64,000 nt of DNA from Craterostigma plantagineum. Its lineage: Eukaryota > Streptophyta > Magnoliopsida > Lamiales > Linderniaceae. The notes beneath the pieces were generated by a model, which saw only the letters and a list, made by a program, of their open reading frames with translations, was not told the DNA's origin and ran no database searches. Below are positions 35,152-45,117 of the stretch, in pieces. The stretch is taken from the NCBI GenBank assembly GCA_027422505.1, contig JAPQWV010000337.1:372001-436000 (forward strand). The letters are read 5' to 3'. Both the position numbers and the translations under genes were made by a program. Each line of letters begins with the position of its first letter. Positions within the stretch are counted from its first letter, which is position 1.

Positions 35152-35330
35152 GCCCAGATGTGGCCGCGCAGATGCGCACTTATAGCCCAGACGAGGCTGG
35201 CCCAGATGTGGCCGCGCAGATGCGCACTTATAGCCCAGACGAGGCTGGCCCAGATGTGGCCGCACAGATGCGCACTTATAGCCCAGACGTGGCCGCGCAG
35301 ACGCGTACTTATAGCCCAGACGTGCAGAAA
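35152..35330. repeat. 48-bp tandem repeat in Gypsy A
   Basis: About three and a half copies of a unit that contains CCCAGATGTGGCCGCGCAGA and GCACTTATAGCCCAGACG. As 48 is a multiple of three, repeats appear in proteins of several frames (for example AQMRTYSPDEAGPDVA), which is not evidence of coding. Confidence 0.9.
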
Positions 35331-35515
35331 AAGGGAGAGGTCCTCCAGCATCCAACGGATCCGAGGAAAAACGAAAATGGGCAGCAGACCCGATATACCA
35401 GTGGGTTCCACAGGTGCGTATTTCTGTTGATTAACAATTCCTTGAAGGGGAGTTCCAATACAAGCACAGCCAGATGGCGTAACAATCGGGGAAAGTAAGG
35501 AACGCTCTTCGTGTA

Positions 35516-35571
35516 CTTCTGACATGCCGATAAACACCAGCACTATCCGAAGTAGGGGGAGTAGAGAGCGG
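35516..35571 (+). other. Internal hairpin-PPT cassette (Gypsy A)
   Basis: ACTTCTGACATGCCGAT...ACCAGCACTATCCGAAGT followed by AGGGGGAGTAGAGAGCGG. It closely resembles the element B cassettes at 26549 and 27002. Confidence 0.6.
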
Positions 35572-36284
35572 TGGTGGTGCTAGAGAATGGTGGTGGGGCA
35601 GGTCCAAACGCTGACGGCGAAAGGGGCCCAAAATATTCAAGTTCTTATGCGATAGAGTTAGAATGCAGGCAGAAAAGAGTAAAACATGCCATAACATCAC
35701 GCATATCGGACAATGAAAGAAAAAGACCACCAGAGAAGCATCATGAAGGCCCTCAGAAAAGCAACATACAGGGCCCAGAGGAAAGGGACAGTAGCAATTG
35801 TTCATGACAGGAAAATAACAAAAGAGGTCCACAAAAGAAAAACAACATAAATTGTCTGGAACAGGAAAGCAGATTAGCAAATCTAGGAGGGCGGAACACC
35901 AGAGCCGGCCACGAAGTCGGAAACCTCTGAAACAGCGGACAAACCCTGCTGCTCCAACTCGGAGAGTTGACCAGGAGGACCTCAGGTGAGACCTCCAGCA
36001 AAGTAGGGGAGCAGCGAGGCACCTCGACAGACAAGAAGTCAGGATTAGGGGCCGCCTCTGATTCCCCTTAAAAGCTGGAGAGGCACTCATAGTTTCCATC
36101 GCCGCGTCCAGGGTAGAGGTTGGCTCGCGCCCAGCAGCAAAGCCTCCTAGGAATTAATGCTGCATGAAGGGTGCGAAGTCCACCAGAGAAGGGCGTCATG
36201 CAGATAGCCCTCATGCCAACTCTGGCTCAGCTGAGCCAGGAACTTCTTACCAAGTGGGGAGCCCATGAGATGCTTCTGGCAAAG

Positions 36285-38346
36285 CTAGACCCCTTCCAAC
36301 TTTCCTGCGGAGTGACTACCCTCGACTTTATCAGCAAGAGTCCGCTCCAGTTCAACCCTCAGGGTCTTTTCCCTCTCAACCAGCAGCTCTTTAGCCTTCA
36401 GGTCGATCCGGGCTTGCTGCTCATCTATGAGCTGGTTGAGATGGGTCGCGAGCTTAGCTTCTTTAGCAGCAAGAGCAGCTGCATTGTCCTCCTCTAGCTG
36501 GCGCAATCGCTCAGAAGCTAAGTCTCTTACATGAGCCTCACGCTCGTTCTTTTCTTGTTCAATCTCTTGCTCCAATTTGCGATCTTTAAGCCCTGCTCCT
36601 TTATTGTTTCAAGTGTCTGGCTCTCAGGGGAGGCAGGACCACCAGGCTTCAAACCCCGATGGAAGGTCGTAGATAAAAGAGTGGGTAGTAGAAAGGACAG
36701 TTGGCATAACCAAGCACGAATCAGCAAAGGATAAAAAGCAATCAACGCGAGGAAATCGGGAGCGAGGATTACCTTAGCCCAATAATGGGCGGCGAGATCG
36801 GCAACAGAGGCGTCAGACTGACGATGGAGCGTCTTTTGTTGCTCGATTGGCACGATGGCCTGGATAAACTTTGCTTGCTCTTCAGGGCGCAACAGTTCGT
36901 AGTTGTCGGGCAGATCCAGCACCATCTTCCCATCGGCTCGCCGATCGATGCCCATTCACGACCATGGTGGACAAAAGGAGTGAACTCGGAGGTATCGGGC
37001 GAAGGAGAGGTCTCCAAACGGGGCCTTTTTCCCTTCGCCGCGGCAGTCTTCTTCTTTTTCCCTCTGGAAGGCGCAGGCGAAGCACCCTTTTCACCAGCGT
37101 CGCCCTCAGAGTCTGATATCACCACATCTGGGTCTCGTATGTTCGCTCTAGGATGATTAGGGCAGGGAGATGAGGACCTGATAGGAGATTTTTCACCTAC
37201 CTTCGATGCTGATAGATCAGGTTTACCATGGTCCTCTGAAAGATGAGGCTCGACGGGGACGACAGAGTCTTCTTGCTTAACAGAAAGGGCCCGAAATGCA
37301 TTTCTCCAGGAGAATGACATACCTGCAAAAAATATATTAAGTTAAGGGGGAAATCTAGAAAAGGAGGTCAGGAAGCAGGAGGGAAACCTGCTTACCCCTA
37401 GGATCGAAGGGTAGAGGCTGCGAGGAGAGGCTGAAGTGGTGGAGTAGGCCGGGATAGGTCACCAACTCAACCATGTTAAACTTCTTTTCAGAAGCCCGGA
37501 GATTCAAAAGGTTGATAGGTGTTTTGTTCTCCTCGGAACATTCAGGTTGGACCCCTGAGAGTCGTTGGGGTATTTGATGAACCCAGTGGCGTGGGAAAAG
37601 TCCCAATCACCTTCTGTAGGGGCTACAAAGAAGTAAAAGGGGTGCCATTCTTTGTCTTTATGGGAGCCCTTTGTCATAGAAGCGTATGAGGCTGCGCGGA
37701 TTCGCGCACAGATAGAAGAAAGGTGGGGTGGACTTGAGTTGAAATTGAGAAAGAACAAGTTCTACAGAAGGTCTCCCACCTGCAGCGGTGACCAGGACAT
37801 AGAAAGCTACCAGTTGGCGAATAGAGGAGGGACTGAGTTGTTCAGAGGTATTCAATAGGCCTGTGACACTGAAGCTAGAAACGGGTGAACTGGAAAGTGC
37901 AGGCCGGCCTTTATCTGGCTTTCCCAGAAGGCGAGGGTCGGAGAAGGCGGAAAGTTGGCACGCTAGCTAGGGTTAGGGATGGAGACGTGAAAGCCAGAAC
38001 TGTGAAAGCCTTCGGGGACTAGCTTCTCTAAGCGCCGATAGGTCGACTTGGACGCGCCGAACATTTTCCAGTCGTCTACCCGAGCGCTATTTCCGATAGC
38101 CCCTCGCGAGCGGGTTGGACGAGATAAAGATGAGCCAGGGACTGGTTGCGCGGGCAATGGCACGGCATAGGATGCGTAGGCAGAGGGCCGCGAAGAAGAA
38201 GGTTGGGGAAAATCGGAGGGCGCCACGTCTTCTGACGAGGCCTTCCGCTTCGATCCCCTCCGTACAGTGGCACCCGGGACAGCAGAGGACGCGGAGAGGC
38301 CCGACGATGACGGGCGCGTACTTTCAGAGGCGACGCTATCAGACAT
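36285..38346 (-). pseudogene. Antisense ORF of Gypsy A (putative gypsy-type transposon domain, PF04195-like)
   Basis: On the minus strand, translation begins MSDSVASESTRPSSSG at 38346 and has a serine/proline-rich basic N-terminus. It runs through STYRRLEKLVPEGFHSSGFHVSIPNPS to a conserved block LNTSEQLSPSSIRQLVAFYVL and FFYLCANPRSLIRFYDKG (37660-37860). It then continues with KDKEWHPFYFFVAPTEGDWDF (37590), SFSWRNAFRALSV (37300) and a basic/acidic linker, and ends in a coiled coil (AKEAKLATHLNQLIDEQQAR, near 36450). This order matches the antisense gene known between integrase and the 3' LTR of Tat-type elements. A stop near 37970 and several frame changes show decay, though intron removal could explain some (for example near 37325). 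Its function is unknown. Confidence 0.65.
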
Positions 38347-38762
38347 GACTTCGACGCGAAGCGGGAGAATATGAAAAACTGAGGGTAGATCGAGACGATA
38401 GAACGAGAAATAAGGAGAAAGAAAAACGAGATGATACCTGAGGAAATGGCAGGCGAAGAGGAAACTTGGGCGCTACGCTATTCTGGGCACTGTGCGATTT
38501 GGGACGAAGGAGATGAAGAAAACCCTAGGGACGACGATTAGGATTTTCGTTAAGTGTGAAAAATGATTTTGAAAAGGGGGAAAAATGAAAGAAAACCGCC
38601 TCGAAAATTTCAAAAGGTAAGGGGGACAGAGCTAGACACTTGTCGCCCTGGGATTACCCCTTTTCCTCTGCGAAAGGTACAGGGCCTGTCCAATCGGAGT
38701 AAATGCAGTGTAGGCCAGCTAAGAAAGCCCAGAAGCAATAGAAAGGGGGAATACTCTCTTAT

Positions 38763-38817
38763 GTGTACTCCGAACTGTAATACTTGGTGCATTACAATTC
38801 AGAGTAGGGGGACTGGA
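38763..38817 (+). other. Hairpin and polypurine tract at second LTR of Gypsy A
   Basis: ACTCCGAACTGTAATA faces TTACAATTCAGAGT around CTTGGTGCA. AGGGGGACTGGA then leads directly into the LTR at 38818. Confidence 0.8.
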
Positions 38818-39499
38818 TGATAGGGGTGACCTTCGGTTCAGCATCCCGCCTAACTCGACTACCTGATGATAGTGACTTTTGGAACATATGAGCAGGTAAG
38901 TAGGATATCTGAGGACATGTGACCTTGTACGGAAAAAGTAAGATGGGCTCTGACAACGAAATAGCTTGAGCGGGAAATATCGGGCAAAGCCGACCAAGGG
39001 ACACGTGGATGGCTGTGAGTGGTCGACATTGTGAACAGAGAGGTGGCGCGCCAGTCTGACAATAGTACACTTGCAGGTGCTATCTCTCCTAGGTTGTACC
39101 AGACGTCGTTGTCAAGTGGTCCCAAGAATGTGCCAGCTAGGAAAACAAAGAGAAAAGGGATATATGTGAATAGAGAAAAGGGAGACTCAACACAACACGC
39201 AAAACACTTAGATATTTTTCTTGTATTTATCTTCTTCTTCACGAGAAAAGCACTGTAACGAGAGAAGTGAGGTCGAGTGTGTGTAAATCCCGACTGTCAC
39301 TAGTAAACACTATTTCCGGCGGCCCGTGGACGTAGGACTTCTGTCCGAACCACGTAAAAACTTTGTCTCATTCATTTCTTCCTTTCTCAGCCCTAAAACA
39401 CAGATTCTAAAATGCATCAAGAACATCAAACCCAGTCCGTTTCACCCATCACTATTTTTCCTGGACAAAATATTGTTGATCGGGGTCATACCCGCATCA
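38818..39499 (+). repeat. Second LTR of Gypsy A
   Basis: 682 bases, closely similar to 20721-21404 with scattered substitutions. It is preceded by a PPT (as a 3' LTR should be) but followed by primer site and leader (as a 5' LTR should be). Confidence 0.9.
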
Positions 39500-39949
39500 A
39501 ATGGCGCCATCTGTGGGAAAGATGGACTGAAACGTTAGTGCACTGGGTAATAATAGCAAGGAAGACAGACTATTTCCGCGTCTGTTTGAAGATAAGGCAA
39601 GAAAGAAACCAAACTTGTGTCTGTTTGAAGGTGAGACGTGAGAGAGACAGTAGAAGAGTGCCGTCATTAGGGGAGCAGTAGGTCTTAAGGACGGATAGAA
39701 GTTGGTCAAGATGGAGGAACAACCGCCATTGGCACAAAACCTGCAAGGGCGATTTGAGGAAGCCGCCGGGGAAACAGGGGAAAACCCTATGCCGGCTCTG
39801 ACGTTGGGCTCGCGGATCGAAACCCCAGCGATTACACCGACACCAACCTTTGCAGGACAGTCTGCAGCCGTCCCGCCTCAAACTCCCATAACCATGACGG
39901 TGGAACAACTAGATTTGTTGGTGAAAAATGCAGTGGATGCGGCCATAAA
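39500..39949 (+). pseudogene. Orphan leader and gag N-terminus after second Gypsy A LTR
   Basis: Primer-site motif TGGCGCCATCTGTGGGA at 39502, a leader closely similar to 21424-21616, and a gag start MEEQPPLAQNLQGRFEEAAGE at 39711. It is open to about residue 80 (LDLLVKNAVDAA), where homology to 21617-21853 stops abruptly at about 39949. The following sequence belongs to a MULE fragment. Confidence 0.85.
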
Positions 39950-40177
39950 AGGTCCAATAAAGAGTGGTAACAAAGTTCGTGTCGTTTCCCTCGTGTAGTC
40001 CCAAAAAGGTCCAATAGATTAATTTTTATATAAAAAAATTCTCTTTCTTTCCTTTGGCTTTTTTCTTATGGATATATTTTTGGTAATTTTAATAAAATAA
40101 ACCAAAAAAAATTAAGCATTAACGAAATAAACGTAAAACGAAAACCATAAATAAAATAAAGTTTTTCGTATGAATAT

Positions 40178-40432
40178 TTTACGAGTTAGTAACTCGTATC
40201 TATTTCATACGAGTTACTCCTGCCAGGTGGCCCGCTGACCTGACGTGGCTTGTGTATGCCTTTTTACGAGTTAGTAACTCGTATGATTTGCATACGAGTT
40301 ACTACACGGTGGCGCGCTGACCTTAATGTGCATGCAATAATTCGAGTAACTCGTATCTAATAGATATGAGTTACGTGAGAGTTGCATGTTGCGGATAATG
40401 CAAGTAGCTCGTATGTAATAGATACGACTTAC
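40178..40432. repeat. Palindrome array in MULE fragment
   Basis: Four or so facing pairs such as TTAGTAACTCGTAT and ATACGAGTTACT with short spacers. The motif is the same as at 4214-4366 and 9478-9860. Confidence 0.8.
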
Positions 40433-40509
40433 ATCTCTATAAATAGCCCCCTTTTGATTTTTAAAACACAACACAAAAACCCCTTTCGATGTTTAAAACA
40501 CAACACAAA

Positions 40510-40701
40510 ATGGTATCGAGTCGTGTACAAGTCGTAGTATATTGCGGCGGTGAAATAATTCAATCATCCGATTCTATCGTTAAATATAGTATCCGTCCTA
40601 TTGCGAATAGGCGAATTCGTCGCAACACCAGTTTTTCGGAGTTTATGTCGTTGTTGTTCGAAATTACGGGTGTTGAAGTGATAGCAGTCGTTGTTCGTTA
40701 A
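40510..40701 (+). pseudogene. MULE transposase N-terminus, truncated
   Basis: MVSSRVQVVVYCGGEIIQSSDS from 40510 matches the N-terminus of the transposase that starts at 9429 (MVSNRVQIIVYFGGEIIQSSDS), through FSEF.SLL.EITG. It then ends after about 64 codons; the rest of the gene is absent. Confidence 0.8.
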
Positions 40702-41389
40702 TTGTCCAGGCAAAAAATGAATACTTTCTTTAATGCTTATTTTTATTTGTTTATTTTATTAAAAATACATATATTTTTCTGTTATCATTAGTCCTTTAAT
40801 CTATGTATTAGGATATCAACTATTACATTATCTATCAGAAAAATATATTTTAACAGGCTGACGTGCGTATGAAGCGCGTAACTAACCACGTCCCTTTCGA
40901 TATGTAGTGTGCAGCATCTAGTGTTCGCCGACAAACATTTCAGATGATTATATATTGTTGCATATTTTAAGGTATTAAAGATTTATGGGTCGTTTAAAAA
41001 GATAGCATTGGACTTAGTTAACGTTAAAAAAATAGCCTTGCTGTTTTGTCCTTTCTGAAAGTAACGTTGAGTTTAAGGGTATTTTCGTCTTTTTACAGGA
41101 GTTATTTTTAAAAACTACAGGGGCTCCTGCTATATAGCACGTGTCCCATGCTCATCCCTTGCTATAAAGCAGCGGACCCGCGCACACCATGGGGGACCCG
41201 TGCTCTATAGCAGGTGTCCCATGAGCACCGGTCCCCTTCTATAGAGCAGAGACCTATTATTATTTGAACGTCTGAATACACAACCATTGGACTATTGATT
41301 TTGAATGCGGGTCCAATTAGTAAGGTTATATAAACCGTTTTACATTTGAAGGCTATTTTTTTTACAAGGCCATTTTTAAATAATCCAAG

Positions 41390-41442
<53 letters not shown>

Positions 41443-42270
41443 TGTTTATTAAAGCTGCATTTAATTTATGATATCACGATGGCTTAATTAACATTTGTAA
41501 GGCAGGCTCAATAAAAGATTTATAATTTATATATGTGTGTTTTTGTTTATTAAAACTGCATTTACTTTATGATATCACGATGGCTTAATTAACATTTGTA
41601 ACGCAGACTCTGTAAATGGGGAAATTTATATCAACCCAAGTTCCTCAATAAATAAATTAACAAATGTCCTCGCGTCTAATTCTATATGGAAATTGAATTA
41701 AGAAGCAAGCAATTGTGTATTATTGACCAACAAGAGAGGCAGACAATAGGCAGTGGTGGGGTGGGTTAGCACGTCTCTATCCAGACAGTCGATTTAAGTT
41801 AAATGAGAAAAATCACAATCACTAGCATGAACTATTCTATTATCTACCAATAATTCCATTGCTGTCTACTACAATTATTTGAATAGGTAATATATTATTT
41901 GATAATTTAGATTTGTTTTTGTTGATTTAGACAATTTTCGTCCAGCTAGCCTAACTACTATGGAATGAAGTTCAAAGGTCACATCATGCAACAAACAGAT
42001 GTTGGGGAGAGGAGATTTGATGGTCTTCATATGATTGTGATTTAATTACTTTTTTATTATAATAATAAGCTTCGAATATTTCTGATTATTCTATCAAAAT
42101 AAAAGCAATCTACCATATACAATTACACACTGTTATGAACCAACCGACTCGGCTAACAACGTTAATTCTAGCAATCGGAGGTTTCGTTCTTTTTGTTCCT
42201 TTTCTGTAACATTTGATCAGTTGAAACTGTGTTGAGTATTGGGGAAAATATCAACTCAATATATTATAAT
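40702..42270. other. AT-rich intergenic DNA with small repeats
   Basis: No gene. Holds a possible small inverted-repeat element (about 40992-41385) with GCTATAGAGCA-type palindromes at 41130-41270, a TA/TG microsatellite at 41392-41440, and a ~100-bp direct duplication ending in GGCTTAATTAACATTTGTAA at about 41430-41510 and 41530-41611. Confidence 0.5.
41392..41440. repeat. (TA)n(TG)n compound microsatellite
   Basis: TA repeats running into TG repeats. Confidence 0.95.
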
Positions 42271-44368
42271 CACTAGGCCCGTAGCTTCTATGAGGCCAAA
42301 GAGGCGGTTGCCTCGGGCCCAACTTGGGGGCCAATATTTTTTATACGGAAGCTACAGTCGTTACAAATGTTTACCCTCTGGACCAATTTAGTCCTCGATG
42401 TTTCGCGAGGACCAATTTAGTCCCTGATACTATCGAATTCGAACCAAATTGGTCCCCGCCGTTAACTAGCCATTAATTTAGATGGAAAATTAACACGTGT
42501 CGACATCTGATTGGCCACACTTAAAAATTCATTATGAAACATTAAAAAAGGGGGAAATCCGAAAAAAAGGAAAAATTCAAAAACCAAAGAAAAGAAAAAA
42601 ACTAATAAATTAAAATAAAATAAAAAAGAGAGAATTAAATTAAATTACAAATAAACTTAATTCAGTTAAAAATAAATGATAATGAAAATGTATTAAAATA
42701 ACAATAAAATATAGAAAAATATAAAATTAAAATAACTTATGTAAAAAATAAACAAAAAGAGAGATAAATGTTAAACTAATAAATTAAAATAAAATAAAAA
42801 TAAAGAAAGAATTAAATTAAATTACACATAAACTAAATTTAATAAAAAATAAAATGATAATAAATGTATTAAAGTAATAAGCTAAAAAAGAGAAAAAAAA
42901 TACAAAATTAAAATAACTTAAGTAAAAAATAAACAAAAAAAAGAGAGTGAAAAAAACTCAAAAAATTAATAAATAAGAAAAAATAAAAAGTAAAATATAT
43001 TTATTTATTAACACTAAAATTAAGTGAAATAATAAAATAGGATAAAATGTCACTAGAAGTTGATGAGAATTCGCAATCTCGTCTCTGTCCAGTTAACGGA
43101 GATGCAATCGTCCCAGTATATTTGTTAAAAATTATTCGAGAAATGGGACGATTATGTCCTCATTAACTTGGCAGGGACGGTCTTCGTAAAACTTTTAGAG
43201 GTATTTTTTATCCTTAATTTTGTTTCTCTTTTTATTTAGTTTTTAATAAATTAATATATTTTTATTTTTACTTTTTTTTAAATCTTAAATTTTATTTATC
43301 ATTTTTTTGTTTTAATCTGCTCTCCCTATTTATTTTGGATTTTCCTCTTATATTTTTTTCTTGTTTAGTTTATTGTTTTTAATATATTTTCATTCTCTCT
43401 TTCTTTTTTATTTGATTTTAATATATTATTTTTAAAAGTTATTTTTTATTCTTTATTTAATTTATTAGTAATTTTCTCCTTTTTTTGACTTTTTTACTCT
43501 ATTTTTTATTTTTTCTTTTCTTTTTCAATTGTTCTCCATTTTTTAACGTTAAGTTATGATTTTTTAAGTCTGACCAATCGCATGTCGACACATGTCAACT
43601 ACCATCCAATTTAACGGCGGGACTAAACTGGTCCTCACGAAACATTAGAGACTAAATTGGTCCAGATGATAAACATTGTGGACCATTTTAGGTCTTTGCC
43701 CTTTTTATACATATATATTATAGTTAGTTGTTTTATAATTTCATTTAAAAATAAAATATAAAATTGTGCTAAAGATTGTGAGATGCGCCTTAAAGTTAAC
43801 AAAAGCGAACTTAAATTTTACTTTTTATTAAAATTTTTGTCAAACCATAAATAACACTTTTATCTTTTTTTTAAAAAACTAGACGTCATGATCTTCCTAT
43901 TTACCCAATTCTAACCGAAATTTCTCAAAAAATAGTGTTATATAACTATTTTAAGTATTTATTGAACATTCAACTATAAAACATGCTCTCTCTGTTTTGA
44001 AATACAAGTCGTTTAAGGTAATTCCATACATATTGAGAAATAAAACAATATCTCTATTATACCCGTAATTAACTATTTATCCTATTAATCTAATTATTTT
44101 TGTTTAAGATGAGGGTACAGTTGTAAAAGTTTCAAGCTATTTTCTTGAAAAATAATAAGTAAAACGACTTGTATTAAAAAACAAAACAAAAGTCTAAAAC
44201 GACTTGTATTTCAAAATAGATGGAGTATTTCTTATATATTTAAGTTACACTTATTATATAAATTTATGCTATATTTCGTATCTCATTTGGAAAAAATTAT
44301 TCAATAAGGGTTCGGGCCCGAATTCGAGTTTCGCTTCAGGCCCCGACTTCTTCAGCTAAGGGCCTGAT
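42271..44368. mobile_element. Possible older DNA transposon split by a foldback MULE
   Basis: The left part (ACTAGGCCCGTAGCT...CTCGGGCCC) and the right part read from the minus strand (ATCAGGCCCTTAGCT...TTCGGGCCC) look like diverged terminal inverted repeats. No transposase coding is visible in the remaining interior and no target duplication was found, so superfamily and limits are uncertain. Confidence 0.3.
42347..43701. mobile_element. Foldback Mutator-like element
   Basis: A 1355-base element whose two halves are diverged reverse complements. Shared end motifs include TCTGGACCAATTTAGTC, TTTCG.GAGGACCA.TTTAGTCC and a GTCGACA.....GATTGG stretch, with an A-rich left arm and a matching T-rich right arm. 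A perfect 9-bp duplication TTTTTATAC flanks it (42338-42346 and 43702-43710), the size made by Mutator-type transposases. No ORF. The GGACCAATTTAGTCC ends are of a type I associate with plant MULEs. Confidence 0.85.
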
Positions 44369-44406
44369 ATTCACTATATGTTTAGCACATCCAATAAATG
44401 TGCGAA
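43702..44406. other. AT-rich DNA, no gene
   Basis: About 700 bases with no reading frame of interest. Contains the right GGGCCC-rich end mentioned under 42271-44368. Confidence 0.4.
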
Positions 44407-44484
44407 TATATTTTAGGAAAATTTGGTGTAAATAATTCATCCTATTGATTTTCTTCTAAAAATAAAGCCAACTTTAAGTTATTT

Positions 44485-44780
44485 TGTTAGGAATATTTTA
44501 GAAGTGTCCAAAATATTAATTCTAAGTCTTGTAATTTCTTTTCTATGTATTTTATAGATGTTCTATTTATGTATTTGGGTTGTAGTTGTAATGGGCTTGT
44601 TAGGGGGCCCAATGGGCTTAAATACCTCACAAGGTATTTAAGCTTAAACCCTAACTTCATTAATGTAAGTTTCCATTTTGCTAAAATCTCACGTACTCAA
44701 CACTAAACCTCAAAAGCAAACTATTCACATATTACGAAGGTTTAATCTGTTGAAGTGTTCTTGGATAATCTGGATTTACA
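44485..44780 (+). repeat. 5' LTR of Copia 2
   Basis: 296 bases. Contains a perfect 10-bp inverted repeat at 44617-44642. Confidence 0.95.
44617..44642 (+). promoter_or_regulatory. Core-promoter-region hairpin in Copia 2 LTR
   Basis: CTTAAATACC and GGTATTTAAG arms around the loop TCACAA; the arms hold TTAAATA, the only TATA-like sequence in this part of the LTR. Also in the 3' LTR near 58250-58275. Confidence 0.6.
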
Positions 44781-44782
44781 AG

Positions 44783-44795
44783 TGGTATCAGAGAC
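44783..44795 (+). other. Primer-binding site, initiator tRNA-Met
   Basis: TGGTATCAGAGAC two bases after the 5' LTR. Confidence 0.85.
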
Positions 44796-45117
44796 AAGCG
44801 TGTAGGTGAGGAAACTTCATTTCAAGCTTTTAGGGATTAAGCAGTTTGAACTCTTGCGTGGTTGCTATTCTCTGTTTCAAAGCTTAAACTCTCGTTTATT
44901 AGCCACTCTCGGAGATACTCTGTTTGTTAAGGCAAGCTTGTATTGCTATCAATTCTGAGTCATCAAAGTGGTCTTCGTGGAGGTTATTTCAGTTTTTGTT
45001 GGATTTTTGTCTAAAATATTTGAAGAACAGTCCTGCTCTTCAGTGTGTTCTTGAGATTACGAACGGAACTATTTTTGGGAACTTGGTTTGCTGTTTTTTC
45101 AAGTTTGCGCATCGGCA

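Larger units (their letters stand above)
34900..36284 (+). other. 3' non-pol region of Gypsy A, proximal part
   Basis: No sense-strand gene after pol. Holds a duplicated phrase (TACTATGCTTAGTGTGGGTTGAACAG at about 34918 and 35037), a 48-bp tandem repeat, and a hairpin-PPT cassette. Confidence 0.55.
20721..39499 (+). mobile_element. Ty3/Gypsy retrotransposon A (Tat lineage), host of nested element B
   Basis: LTRs at 20721-21404 and 38818-39499 begin TGATAGGGGTGACCTTCGG and end GTCATACC(T/C)GCATCA. The internal order is primer site, gag, (element B), protease, reverse transcriptase, RNase H, second RNase H-like domain, integrase, long 3' region with an antisense ORF, PPT, LTR. Two RNase H domains, no chromodomain and the antisense 3' ORF point to the Tat group. 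Without B the element is about 10.8 kb. A matching 5-bp duplication cannot be shown because another leader/gag copy follows the second LTR instead of flanking DNA. Confidence 0.85.
39950..40701 (+). mobile_element. Truncated MULE fragment related to the 4.1-9.9 kb element
   Basis: Contains an AT-rich terminal-like stretch, an AACTCGTA/TACGAGTT palindrome array (about 40178-40432) and the first 60 or so codons of a transposase. Only this end is present; it stops near 40700. No target duplication is seen because the other end is missing. Confidence 0.65.

Noticed and set aside
35025..35543. Repeat-containing ORF proteins on both strands in the 3' part of Gypsy A
   Set aside because: They reflect the 48-bp tandem repeat; the frame has no known domain and no start or splice support.
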